In this document: one piece after another, positions 17,147 to 25,389 of the stretch
How positions within the stretch are numbered: position 1 is the stretch's first letter
Layout: the number at the start of each line of letters is the position of its first letter
Assembly (NCBI RefSeq): GCF_044377145.1
Contig: NZ_JBILJQ010000008.1
Location: forward strand, 1 to 64,000
DNA: 64,000 nucleotides
DNA from: Aquimonas sp044377145
Lineage (GTDB): Bacteria > Pseudomonadota > Gammaproteobacteria > Xanthomonadales > Xanthomonadaceae
Direction: 5' to 3'
Made by a program: the position numbers and the translations under genes
Notes under the pieces: model-generated
Databases searched by the model: none
Told to the model about the DNA's origin: nothing
Seen by the model: only the letters and a program-made list of their open reading frames with translations

Positions 17147-19083
17147 TGAGCGCCCTGCCCCATTCCGTTCCGCACGCCGCCCCTGCCGAGACCGCCGCCA
17201 TAGCCCTGCCCGCGCCCGAGCATCGCCCGCATCTGCGCCTGCTCACCTGCGGCAGCGTCGACGACGGCAAGAGCACCCTGATCGGCCGCCTGCTGTTCGA
17301 GACCGACAGCGTGCCGGATGACCAGCTTGCCAATCTCGAAGTGCTCTCGCGCCGCCACGGCACCCGCGGCGAACAGGTCGACTACGCCCTGCTGCTGGAC
17401 GGTCTCTCGGCCGAGCGCGAACAGGGCATCACCATCGACGTGGCCTGGCGCTATTTCGGAACCCAGCGCACGGCCTTCATCGTCGCCGATTCCCCTGGCC
17501 ACGCCGAATACACCCGCAATATGGTGACCGCCGCCAGCCACTGCGATCTCGCCGTGCTGTTGGTCGATGCGCGCCAGGGCCTGCTGCCGCAGACCCTGCG
17601 GCACGCCTGCATCGCCGCCCTGCTGGGCATCCAGCGGGTGGTGCTGGCTGTGAACAAGATGGATCGCATCGACTTCGATCCCGAGGCCTTTGAGCGGATC
17701 AATGAGCGCTTCGCCGATTTCGCCACGCGGGTTGGGCTGGACCACGTGCAGCCGATTCCCCTGTGCGCCATCGCCGGCGACAACCTGGTGCAGCGCAGTG
17801 CGCGCATGCCCTGGTATGCCGGCCCGTCGCTGCTGGAGCATCTGGAGTCCATCGCCGCCGAGCTCGCGTCCGCACCACCGCGCCCGCGCCACGTGCCGCG
17901 TCTGCCGGTGAGCTGGGTGGTGCGTCCGGATGCCGACTTCCGCGGCTTCGCCGGCCAGCTGCAGGGCGGCGCGCTGCGGGTGGGCGACAGCCTGCGCAGC
18001 GTGCCTTCAGGGCAGACCTCGAAGGTGCGCGGGCTGTGGCTGGGTGAGCGCGCACTGGAGGTCGCGCATCCGGGCCAATCGATCGTGGTGGCGCTGGAGG
18101 ATGAGATCGACTCCAGCCGTGGCGATGTGCTGTGCGCAGCCACGGATCCGGTCGAGGCCAGCGACCAGTTCGAGGTCGACATCGTCTGGCTGGGCGAGCA
18201 GCCGATGCTGCCGGGGCGACCGTATCGGCTGCAGCTGGGTGCGGCCAGCGCGCTGGCAACGCCGGCGTCGCCGAAGTACCGGCTCAACGTCGAAACCCTG
18301 GAGCAGCTGGCTGCGCGCACGCTGGCGGTCAACGAGATCGGTCGCGTCAATCTGGCTCTTGACCGCGCCCTGCCCTTCGAGGCTTATGCGGACAACCCGG
18401 GCCTGGGCGGCGGCATCCTGATCGACACGCTGAGCCACCAGACCGTCGGCGCGGTGATGGTCCGCCACGCGCTGCGTCGCGCCTCCAACCTGCACTGGCA
18501 GGCGCTGGATATCGATCGCTACAAGCGCGCCGGGCAGAAGGGCCAGAAGCCGGCGGTGCTGTGGTTCACGGGGCTCTCGGGCGCGGGCAAATCGACCATC
18601 GCCAACCGCGTCGAGCAGCAGCTGCACGCCTTGGGCAAACATACCTATCTGCTGGACGGCGACAACGTGCGCCACGGCCTGAACAAGGATCTCGGCTTCA
18701 CCGATGCTGACCGGGTGGAGAACATACGCCGCGTCGCCGAGGTGGCGAAGCTGATGGCCGATGCCGGCCTGATCTGTCTGGTGTCGTTCATCTCGCCCTT
18801 CCGCAGCGAGCGAGCATTCGCCCGCGGCCTGCTGGCCGAGGGTGAGTTCTTCGAGGTGTTCGTCGACACCCCGCTCGAAGTCGCCGAGGCGCGGGACGTC
18901 AAGGGCCTCTACGCCAAAGCCCGGCGCGGTGAACTGCGCAACTTCACCGGCATCGATTCAGCCTATGAACAACCCGAGGCGCCTGAACTGCATTTGCACA
19001 CCGGCGTGCTCGCGCCGGAAGCGGCGGCGGCCGAGGTGATTGCCGCCTTGCGTGTTGCCGGAGTGCTGGAGGGTGATCTCTAA
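17146..19083 (+). CDS. cysNC: bifunctional sulfate adenylyltransferase subunit 1 / APS kinase (CysNC)
   Basis: A 645-aa fusion. Residues about 28-440 are the CysN GTPase: G1 GSVDDGKSTL, G3 DSPGH, G4 NKMD, which powers APS formation by CysD. Residues about 460-645 are the CysC kinase, with the P-loop GLSGAGKST near residue 476, the DGDNVRHGLN substrate loop, and ISPFRSER. It phosphorylates APS to PAPS. The fusion is common in Xanthomonads and pseudomonads. Translation is coupled to cysD by the 1-base stop/start overlap. The remaining reductive genes (cysH, cysIJ) are not in the window. Confidence 0.96.
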   Translation: MSALPHSVPHAAPAETAAIALPAPEHRPHLRLLTCGSVDDGKSTLIGRLLFETDSVPDDQLANLEVLSRRHGTRGEQVDYALLLDGLSAEREQGITIDVAWRYFGTQRTAFIVADSPGHAEYTRNMVTAASHCDLAVLLVDARQGLLPQTLRHACIAALLGIQRVVLAVNKMDRIDFDPEAFERINERFADFATRVGLDHVQPIPLCAIAGDNLVQRSARMPWYAGPSLLEHLESIAAELASAPPRPRHVPRLPVSWVVRPDADFRGFAGQLQGGALRVGDSLRSVPSGQTSKVRGLWLGERALEVAHPGQSIVVALEDEIDSSRGDVLCAATDPVEASDQFEVDIVWLGEQPMLPGRPYRLQLGAASALATPASPKYRLNVETLEQLAARTLAVNEIGRVNLALDRALPFEAYADNPGLGGGILIDTLSHQTVGAVMVRHALRRASNLHWQALDIDRYKRAGQKGQKPAVLWFTGLSGAGKSTIANRVEQQLHALGKHTYLLDGDNVRHGLNKDLGFTDADRVENIRRVAEVAKLMADAGLICLVSFISPFRSERAFARGLLAEGEFFEVFVDTPLEVAEARDVKGLYAKARRGELRNFTGIDSAYEQPEAPELHLHTGVLAPEAAAAEVIAALRVAGVLEGDL

Positions 19084-19097
19084 CCACTTGTCAGCGT

Positions 19098-19127
19098 GAC
19101 TCCGGCTGCAGCACAGCGGCCGGAGTC
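19098..19127. terminator. bidirectional hairpin between cysNC and a small membrane protein gene
   Basis: GACTCCGGC and GCCGGAGTC form a perfect 9-bp stem with a 12-base loop in the 50 bases between two convergent genes. There is no strong U-tract, so it may serve either strand weakly. Confidence 0.55.
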
Positions 19128-19133
19128 CGATCC

Positions 19134-19373
19134 TCAACGCTTGCGCAGCGCGCCGACCAGAAAGGCCACGCCGCCCACTACCATCAGCACGATGCCGAGC
19201 GTGCGGTTATTGTCTCCGCGGTCGGCGATGCGGATCCCGCCGTCACCGATCTCCAGCGCCTTGTCGCCCACGCGCAGCACCTCATCCTTGCTGCCCAGCT
19301 GGATCAGCCCGGAGAACAACACGCCGCCGCCAATGGCCAGCGCCAACCCCACAACGATCAAAGTCGACCGCAT
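19134..19373 (-). CDS. small two-helix membrane protein (DUF3185-like)
   Basis: A 79-aa protein with two hydrophobic segments, STLIVVGLALAIGGGVLFSG and TLGIVLMVVGGVAFLVGAL, joined by a polar loop of about 35 residues rich in Asp/Gly. The ATG is preceded by GAGGAG at good distance, and the frame upstream of it is out of character (Arg/Gly/Pro rich), so the short form is preferred. It resembles DUF3185 proteins, for which no function is known. It converges on cysNC. Confidence 0.7.
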   Translation of the reverse strand: MRSTLIVVGLALAIGGGVLFSGLIQLGSKDEVLRVGDKALEIGDGGIRIADRGDNNRTLGIVLMVVGGVAFLVGALRKR

Positions 19374-19562
19374 CGAATGTCTCCTCAGTTTCACCATGAA
19401 TGTCGGTGCAGATCTGGCACGCCGACCCGATGCGCGAGCTTGGCAGAAAAGTCCCGGCCCAGGCGCGGGGTCCAGTGCCGCGGCGGCGCGCCGCGCCATA
19501 AACGCTCGGATTCTTGACCCGATGCCGACGCCAACAGCTGCGCTCGGCCGTATCCTTGTGCG

Positions 19563-20327
19563 ATGAACATCCAGCCGCTCGCAGCCGCCACCGCCGACCC
19601 TACCCACGCCGAACTCGCCGCACGCGGCTTCTGTTTCCTGCCGCGCGAGCGCAGTCTGCAGGCCTTGGGCGGCTTGGCGAGCTTCGCCGACTGGCCGGAA
19701 TTTGCTGCCAGCTGGAACGATCTCGGCCTCGATACCCACATGGCCGACGGCGGTCACTATAGGCGTCGCCGCCACGCGGTGTTCTCAGCGTCCAGCGAGC
19801 GCGGCATCGAACGGCTGCCGGATGCACCGCACTACCAGGCGCTGCACTACAACCGCTTGAACGGCGGGATCGAGCGCTGGTTCCTGCCCGTGCTGGAGTC
19901 GACCGCATCCACCAGCAGCTTTCTCGGCCTGTTCGCGTATGCCCAGCGGCTGTTCAGCGCGCTGGCTCCCGAGGTGCAGCGCTGGCAGGTCGAGGCGCAT
20001 CAGTTCCGGATTGAAGCGCAGCCCGGACAGCCCGGCCTGCCCACGCCAGAAGGCGTGCACCGCGATGGAGTCGACTACGTGTTGGTCGCCCTGGTTCAGC
20101 GCCACAACATCCGCAGCGGCACCACCACGATCCATGCAGGCGCCGCCGAACAACTGGGCGAATTCACCCTGACCGAGGCCCTGGATCTGGCCCTGGTGGA
20201 TGACCAGCGGGTCTGTCATGGCGTCACCGCCGTGGAACCGGTGGATCCCACCCGGCCGGCGTGGCGCGACGTGCTGGTCCTGACCTTTCGGCGCGCCGAA
20301 CAGATCATGGCGGTCGAACTCGGATAG
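19563..20327 (+). CDS. 2-oxoglutarate/Fe(II)-dependent dioxygenase family protein
   Basis: A 254-aa protein of the PF10014-type 2OG-Fe oxygenases, related to amino-acid hydroxylases such as the isoleucine 4-hydroxylase. The iron triad is visible as His166-x-Asp168 in EGVHRDGVDYV and His219 in RVCHGVTAV; Arg near DVLVLTFRRAE would bind 2-oxoglutarate. The N-terminal GFCFLPRE and the HQFRIEA segment also match the family. A free amino acid is the likely substrate but is unproven. It converges on hisIE with an 80-base gap. Confidence 0.82.
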   Translation: MNIQPLAAATADPTHAELAARGFCFLPRERSLQALGGLASFADWPEFAASWNDLGLDTHMADGGHYRRRRHAVFSASSERGIERLPDAPHYQALHYNRLNGGIERWFLPVLESTASTSSFLGLFAYAQRLFSALAPEVQRWQVEAHQFRIEAQPGQPGLPTPEGVHRDGVDYVLVALVQRHNIRSGTTTIHAGAAEQLGEFTLTEALDLALVDDQRVCHGVTAVEPVDPTRPAWRDVLVLTFRRAEQIMAVELG

Positions 20328-20406
20328 CCGCACTAGCGGCTGGCGTTCGGCAAGCGCTCCGCGCCGCAAGGGTGCGGCAGCGATCGCATCAAGGCTGCGG
20401 ACGGTC

Positions 20407-21051
20407 CTATCCCGCCAGCACCTTCGGCGCCTGCGCATGCCGCTGTCTCAGCACGGCTTCGACATCTGCCAGTGACAGCCCGCGCGAGCGCAGCAGCACC
20501 AGCAGGTGAAAGATCAGATCGGCGCTTTCGCCCAGCAGGGCGCTTTCGTCCTGCGCCACCGCGGCCAGCGCGGTTTCGACGCCCTCTTCGCCCACTTTCT
20601 GCGCGATGCGACGAATGCCGGACTCGAACAGCCGGGTGGTGTAGCTGCCGACCGGCCGCTCGCGCTCGCGTTGGGCGACCAAGGCATCGAGGTCGCCGAA
20701 AAAGCTGCCCGGTGCGTCCGGGAAACAGCTGGTGCGCTCGAGATGGCAGGTTGGACCCTGCGGATGCGCCTGGATCAGCAGGGTGTCGGCATCGCAGTCG
20801 GTCTCGATACTGACCAGTTTCAGCACATGCCCGCTACGCTCGCCCTTGGTCCACAGCCGGCCCTTGCTGCGGCTGAAGAAGGTCACGTGGCGACAGGCCA
20901 GGGTCATCTCGACCGCTTCGCGATTCATGTAGCCCAGCATCAGCACGCGCAGGGTGCTGGCGTCCTGCACCACCGCCGGCAGCAGGCCGTCCTGCTTGCT
21001 CCAGTCGAGCATTTCCAGGCTGTGCGGAGTGACTTCGACCTGCTCAGACAT
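20407..21051 (-). CDS. hisIE: bifunctional phosphoribosyl-AMP cyclohydrolase / phosphoribosyl-ATP pyrophosphatase (HisIE)
   Basis: HisIE, 214 aa. The HisI part (about 1-115) carries GYMNREAVEMT, FFSRSKGRLWTKGE and the metal-binding SIETDCDADTLL with HPQGPTCH. The HisE part (about 120-205) carries the EEGVETALAA helix and ADLIFHLLVLL. They do steps 2 and 3 of histidine synthesis. The start is the ATG before SEQVEVTP, which overlaps the hisF stop by 8 bases; the ORF extends 9 codons further up but that overlaps hisF more. It is the last gene of the his operon. Confidence 0.95.
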   Translation of the reverse strand: MSEQVEVTPHSLEMLDWSKQDGLLPAVVQDASTLRVLMLGYMNREAVEMTLACRHVTFFSRSKGRLWTKGERSGHVLKLVSIETDCDADTLLIQAHPQGPTCHLERTSCFPDAPGSFFGDLDALVAQRERERPVGSYTTRLFESGIRRIAQKVGEEGVETALAAVAQDESALLGESADLIFHLLVLLRSRGLSLADVEAVLRQRHAQAPKVLAG

Positions 21052-21817
21052 CACGCACCTCGATGCCGCGCGCGGCAAGAAAGACCTTCAGATCGGGGAT
21101 CGCGATCGCGCCCGAGTGGAACACGCTGGCGGCGAGTGCAGCATCGACATCGGCCTGCTCGAACACCTCGGCAAAGTGCTCGGGCGTGCCGGCACCACCC
21201 GATGCCACCAATGGCACCCGACACAGCGCCCGCACCGCCTGAAGTTGCTCGATATCGAAACCGGCACGCACGCCGTCGGTGCCCATGCAGTTCAGCACGA
21301 TCTCGCCGGCGCCGCGCTGCTGCGCCTCGACTACCCAGTCCAGCGTACGGCGGCTGAGGGCGCGGGTCTTGCTGGGATCGCCGGTGTACTGGCGCACCCG
21401 CCACTCGCAGTCCTCGTCGCGCAGGCTGTCGATGCCGACCACCACGCACTGCACGCCGAAGGCATCCGCCAACTCGTTGATCAGCTCGGGCCGCTCCAGC
21501 GCCGGCGAATTCACCGAGATCTTGTCGGCACCCGCGAACAGGATCGCGCGCGCATCCTCGACCGAACGGATGCCGCCGGCAACGCAGAACGGAATGTCGA
21601 TCAGCCGCGCCACACGCTCGACCCAGCCGCGGTCGACGCTGCGGCCTTCGGGGCTGGCGGTGATGTCGTAGAACACCAGCTCGTCGGCACCAGCATCGCG
21701 ATAGCGCGCGGCCAGCTGTTCGATCGCGCCCATCACCACGTGATCGCGGAAGCGCACGCCCTTGACCACCTGGCCATCGCGCACATCCAGGCACGGAATC
21801 AGTCGCTTGCTCAGCAT
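21044..21817 (-). CDS. hisF: imidazole glycerol phosphate synthase subunit HisF
   Basis: HisF, 257 aa, the cyclase half of IGP synthase, a (beta/alpha)8 barrel that accepts ammonia from HisH. Characteristic segments are RLIPCLDVRDGQVVKGV with catalytic Asp near residue 11, ADELVFYDITASPEGR, and GAGEIVLNCMGTDG with the second Asp. The phosphate-binding loop near the end is VASGGAGTPEHF. The start ATG overlaps the hisA stop by 7 bases. Confidence 0.97.
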   Translation of the reverse strand: MLSKRLIPCLDVRDGQVVKGVRFRDHVVMGAIEQLAARYRDAGADELVFYDITASPEGRSVDRGWVERVARLIDIPFCVAGGIRSVEDARAILFAGADKISVNSPALERPELINELADAFGVQCVVVGIDSLRDEDCEWRVRQYTGDPSKTRALSRRTLDWVVEAQQRGAGEIVLNCMGTDGVRAGFDIEQLQAVRALCRVPLVASGGAGTPEHFAEVFEQADVDAALAASVFHSGAIAIPDLKVFLAARGIEVRDV

Positions 21818-22548
21818 GCCAATGCCTCCTCGACGCTGAAGCAGCCATCCAGCAAAGCCTTGCCCAGAACCACGCCGGCGGCGCCCACAGCGCGCGCGGC
21901 GCGGATGTCATCCAACCCGGCGACACCGCCAGAGGCGATCAGCTGGACCTCCGGCGCGCGTTCGATCAGGGTGCGGTAAAGGTCGAAATTTGGCCCGTTC
22001 AACATGCCATCGCGAGCGATGTCGGTGCACAGCAGATGGCGCAGGCCCGCGGCACGGTAGCGATCCACCAGGGCGAACAGTTCCTCGCCCGCACTTTCGG
22101 TCCAGCCGTGGGTCGGCAGACGCCACACACCGGCGGCGTCCTGACGGGTGTCGAGTGCGATGCACAGGTGCTCGGCGCCGAAGCGCTGCAACCAGCCGAT
22201 CACCTCATCGGCCGACTTCACCGCCAGCGATCCGACCACCACGCGCTCGACGCCGGCTGCCAGCAACGCCTCGACATCGGCCTCTGAGCGCACGCCGCCG
22301 CCGCTCTGAATACGCTGCTTCGACTGTTCGCGCAGCGAACGGACCAGCGGCGCAAGCGTATAGCCGCCGGCCTGGGCCGCATCGAGGTCTACCAGATGCA
22401 GCCAGTCGGCACCGGCCTCGGCATAGCGCAGGGCCAAGGCCAGGGGCTCGGACGGGTAGCGAGTTTCCTGTGCGTAGTCGCCCTGCTTGAGACGCACCAC
22501 GCGCCCGCCGCGGACATCGATCGCAGGTATTGCAGTGAAGCCGCTCAT
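21811..22548 (-). CDS. hisA: ProFAR isomerase (HisA)
   Basis: HisA, 245 aa, isomerises phosphoribosylformimino-AICAR-phosphate, step 4 of histidine synthesis. The barrel shows IPAIDVRGGRVVRLKQGD with catalytic Asp near residue 10, LHLVDLDAAQAGG, QSGGGVRSEAD and the distal Asp in DIARDGML. The ATG chosen before SGFTAIPAID overlaps the hisH stop by 4 bases; a longer frame would run deep into hisH. Confidence 0.96.
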   Translation of the reverse strand: MSGFTAIPAIDVRGGRVVRLKQGDYAQETRYPSEPLALALRYAEAGADWLHLVDLDAAQAGGYTLAPLVRSLREQSKQRIQSGGGVRSEADVEALLAAGVERVVVGSLAVKSADEVIGWLQRFGAEHLCIALDTRQDAAGVWRLPTHGWTESAGEELFALVDRYRAAGLRHLLCTDIARDGMLNGPNFDLYRTLIERAPEVQLIASGGVAGLDDIRAARAVGAAGVVLGKALLDGCFSVEEALAC

Positions 22549-23144
22549 TGGCCGTCCCACTCGATGAAATTCTTCAGCAGCTGCGCACCGACGACGGCCG
22601 AACGCTCCGGATGGAACTGCGCGCCGGCCACGTTGCCGCGGCGGACGATGGCGCTGAAGGGCTCGCCGTGCGTGCTCGACGCCAGCGTCCATTCACCGAC
22701 CGGCGCTGCGTAGCTGTGCACGAAATAGGCCTGCGCGCCTTCGGGAATACCCTCAAGCAGCGGCGACTCGACGCGCCGCTGCAGCCGGTTCCAGCCCATG
22801 TGAGGCACCCGCACGCCGGGGAATTCGGGCAGCTTTTCGATCGGTCCCGGAATCAATCCCAAGGTCTCGATACCGCCTTCGGCGCTGCGCTCGAATAGCA
22901 GCTGCATGCCGAGGCAGATCCCGAACAGCGGCCGCGGGAAGCTGCGGATGGCCTCGATCAGATCCAGCTCACGCAGGCGCGCCATCGCCGCGCCCGCCGC
23001 ACCCACACCCGGCAGCAGCGCGCGCTCGGCCTGGCCAAGCTCGGACGCGCTGCGCACCAGCTGCGGCTGCACGCCGAGACGCTCCAGCGCGTAGCAGACC
23101 GAGCCGATGTTGGCGACGCCGGAGTCGATCACCGCCAGCCGCAT
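22545..23144 (-). CDS. hisH: imidazole glycerol phosphate synthase subunit HisH
   Basis: HisH, 199 aa, the glutaminase half that feeds ammonia to HisF. Class I amidotransferase residues are clear: nucleophile Cys in LFGICLGMQLLFE (about 80), catalytic His-Pro-Glu in AQFHPERSAVVG near the C-terminus, and the oxyanion PGVGA loop. The ATG shares its first base with the last base of the hisB stop (TGATG). The longer upstream ORF is an artefact of hisB antisense structure. Confidence 0.96.
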   Translation of the reverse strand: MRLAVIDSGVANIGSVCYALERLGVQPQLVRSASELGQAERALLPGVGAAGAAMARLRELDLIEAIRSFPRPLFGICLGMQLLFERSAEGGIETLGLIPGPIEKLPEFPGVRVPHMGWNRLQRRVESPLLEGIPEGAQAYFVHSYAAPVGEWTLASSTHGEPFSAIVRRGNVAGAQFHPERSAVVGAQLLKNFIEWDGQ

Positions 23145-24292
23145 CACAGCGTGCCCTTGGTGCTGGGCAGATCGCGGCCCTCGCGGCGAATTGCCGCCCG
23201 TAACGCCCGCGCTACCGCCTTGAAGCTGGCCTCGACCATGTGATGCGCATTGTCGCCGCGCACCGATAGATGCAGATTCAGGCCGGCCGTCTCGCACAAC
23301 GAGCGGAAGAAGTGCGGCACCAGTTCGGTCGGCAGCTCGCCGACGCGCTCGCGCGGAAACACGCCGTCGAACACGAAGTAGGGCCGCCCACCGAAGTCGA
23401 GCGAGGCGCGCACGAGGGTCTCGTCCATCGGGATCACCAGGTTCAGCGCGGCCGGCGAGGCTTCGACATCGCCACCCTCGCCCTCCGCCGCCCAGGCATA
23501 GCGGCCGATGCCACGTTTGTCGCCGAGCGCCTGCTTCAATGCCTGGCCCAGCGCCAGCGCGCTGTCTTCGACGGTGTGATGCTCATCGATGTGCAGATCG
23601 CCCGCGCACTTCAGCTTGAGCGCGAAACCGCCGTGCTTGCCGAGCTGCTCCAGCATGTGATCGAAGTAGCCGAGGCCGGTCAGCGCCACCGGCTCTGCGG
23701 CACGGTCCAGGTCCACATGGACCTCGATCCGGGTTTCCTTGGTGATGCGCTCCACCGAGGCCATACGCGGAGCGTCGGCCAGCAGATGGGCGATCTCGGC
23801 CCAGCTGTACTCCGGCCCCTTGCTCGCCGTGGCCTGCGCACCGGCGCTGACCTTCAGCCGGAAGCCACGCACGCCGAGGTTGTCGGCGAACTCGATATCG
23901 GTGTCGCGGTCGCCGACCATCGCGCTGCCGGCGAGGTCGATGCTGCGATCGCGCAGGTAGTGCATCACCAGGCCCAGCCGCGGCTTGCGCGTTGGCGCGT
24001 TGTCCTGCGGAAAGCTGGTATCGATCAGCACTTCGCGAAACGCGATGCCCTGCGATTCGAACACCTGCATCATCAGCGCATGAGGAGCGTCGAAAGTCTC
24101 CTGCGGATAGGCGGCGGTGCCGAGGCCGTCCTGGTTCGACACCATCACGAACTCGAAGCCGGCATCTTTGAGCTTCAGCATCGCCGGAATCACGCCTTCG
24201 ACAAAGCGCAGCTTCGCGTAGGCGTCGATCTGGAAATCGGCAGGCTCTTCGATCAGGGTGCCGTCGCGGTCGACGAACAGGATGCGCTTCAT
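23144..24292 (-). CDS. hisB: bifunctional histidinol-phosphatase / imidazoleglycerol-phosphate dehydratase (HisB)
   Basis: HisB, 382 aa. Residues 1-165 are a HAD-type histidinol-phosphate phosphatase with ILFVDRDGTL (nucleophile Asp8, acid Asp10) and a late MVGDRDTDIEFA. Residues about 180-370 are IGPD, with the metal-binding motifs GYFDHMLEQLGKH, DLHIDEHHTVEDSA and, near the end, GDNAHHMVEASFKA. It performs steps 6 and 8. The two-domain form is typical of gammaproteobacteria. Its ATG overlaps the hisC stop by 4 bases. Confidence 0.97.
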   Translation of the reverse strand: MKRILFVDRDGTLIEEPADFQIDAYAKLRFVEGVIPAMLKLKDAGFEFVMVSNQDGLGTAAYPQETFDAPHALMMQVFESQGIAFREVLIDTSFPQDNAPTRKPRLGLVMHYLRDRSIDLAGSAMVGDRDTDIEFADNLGVRGFRLKVSAGAQATASKGPEYSWAEIAHLLADAPRMASVERITKETRIEVHVDLDRAAEPVALTGLGYFDHMLEQLGKHGGFALKLKCAGDLHIDEHHTVEDSALALGQALKQALGDKRGIGRYAWAAEGEGGDVEASPAALNLVIPMDETLVRASLDFGGRPYFVFDGVFPRERVGELPTELVPHFFRSLCETAGLNLHLSVRGDNAHHMVEASFKAVARALRAAIRREGRDLPSTKGTL

Positions 24293-25389
24293 GCCGCCGC
24301 CTCTGCTGCGTTGGTGAATATGGCAAGCGCCGCAGCATTGTCAGCCGGCGTACCGATCGAGATGCGCAGGCTGTCGCCCAGCAGCGGGTAGCGGCTGACG
24401 TCGCGCAGCACCACGCCGGCCGCCAAGGCGCGGCGGTAGATCACTGCTGGTTCGATGCAGCGCACGACCAGAAAGTTGGCATCCGACGGGTACACGCCAA
24501 GCACGCCGGGCACGTGTTCAAGCGCGCTGCGCAGCGCCTCGCGCTCAGCGATCAGCTGCGCGATGTGGACCTGAGTCTGTGCCAGCGCTGTGGGTTCCAG
24601 CGCTGCGAGTGCGGCGCGGGCGCACGGGGCGGAGATCGGATACGGCGCCATGATCGCGCGCAGCACCCGGATCAGCTCCGGTGCGGCGATCAGGCTGCCA
24701 ATGCGCGCGCCGGCCAGCGCATGCGCCTTCGACAGCGTGCGCAGCACGGCCAGATGCGGAAACCGCGCACGCAAACCGACTGCAGAGGGCTGCCGCATGA
24801 ATTCCCCATAGGCCTCATCCACCACCACGATCGCGCGACCGGCCAAAGCGTCGGCAATCCGCTCGATGGTCGCCACCGGCAACGCCTGGCCGGTCGGGTT
24901 GTTGGGCGAACACAGAAACACCAGCTTGACCGGATTGCCGAGCGCGGCAGCGATCACCGCATCGGCATCCAGTGCGAACGGTCGCGCCGGATCCTGGGTC
25001 GCCCGTAGCGGCACCTCGACCAAGGCCGCGTTCTGGACTCGCGCTGCCACCGAGTACATGCCGAAGGTCGGCGGGCAGATCAGCACTGCGTCCTCGCCGG
25101 CGCGGCACAAGGCGCGCACCAGCAGATCAATGGGCTCATCGCTGCCGCGCCCGACCAGCAGCTCATCGGGCTGCGCGCCGTACAGCACAGCCAGCCGTTC
25201 GACCAGGGCCTCGGGCTGCGGCTCGGGATAACGGTTCAGACCCTCGCCGCCTTCAATCGCTGGCGCCCAAGGTGACTCGTTGGCGTTCAAAAACACCCGG
25301 CCGCCGCTGGCTTCCTTGCGTGCCGACGAATAGCCGCCGAATCCGCGCAGATCCGGGCGCACCAGGGCGAGCAGATCGTTCGCGCTCAT
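24289..25389 (-). CDS. hisC: histidinol-phosphate aminotransferase (HisC)
   Basis: HisC, 366 aa, a PLP-dependent fold-type I aminotransferase for step 7. Seen are LNANESPWAP, GRGSDEPIDLL, FLCSPNNPTGQAL, VVVDEAYGEF and the PLP lysine in RTLSKAHALAGARIG, with the phosphate-binding Arg after it. The ATG before SANDLLALVRPD gives a normal-length protein and overlaps the hisD stop by 4 bases. The 98-codon upstream extension is hisD sequence in another frame. Confidence 0.96.
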   Translation of the reverse strand: MSANDLLALVRPDLRGFGGYSSARKEASGGRVFLNANESPWAPAIEGGEGLNRYPEPQPEALVERLAVLYGAQPDELLVGRGSDEPIDLLVRALCRAGEDAVLICPPTFGMYSVAARVQNAALVEVPLRATQDPARPFALDADAVIAAALGNPVKLVFLCSPNNPTGQALPVATIERIADALAGRAIVVVDEAYGEFMRQPSAVGLRARFPHLAVLRTLSKAHALAGARIGSLIAAPELIRVLRAIMAPYPISAPCARAALAALEPTALAQTQVHIAQLIAEREALRSALEHVPGVLGVYPSDANFLVVRCIEPAVIYRRALAAGVVLRDVSRYPLLGDSLRISIGTPADNAAALAIFTNAAEAAA

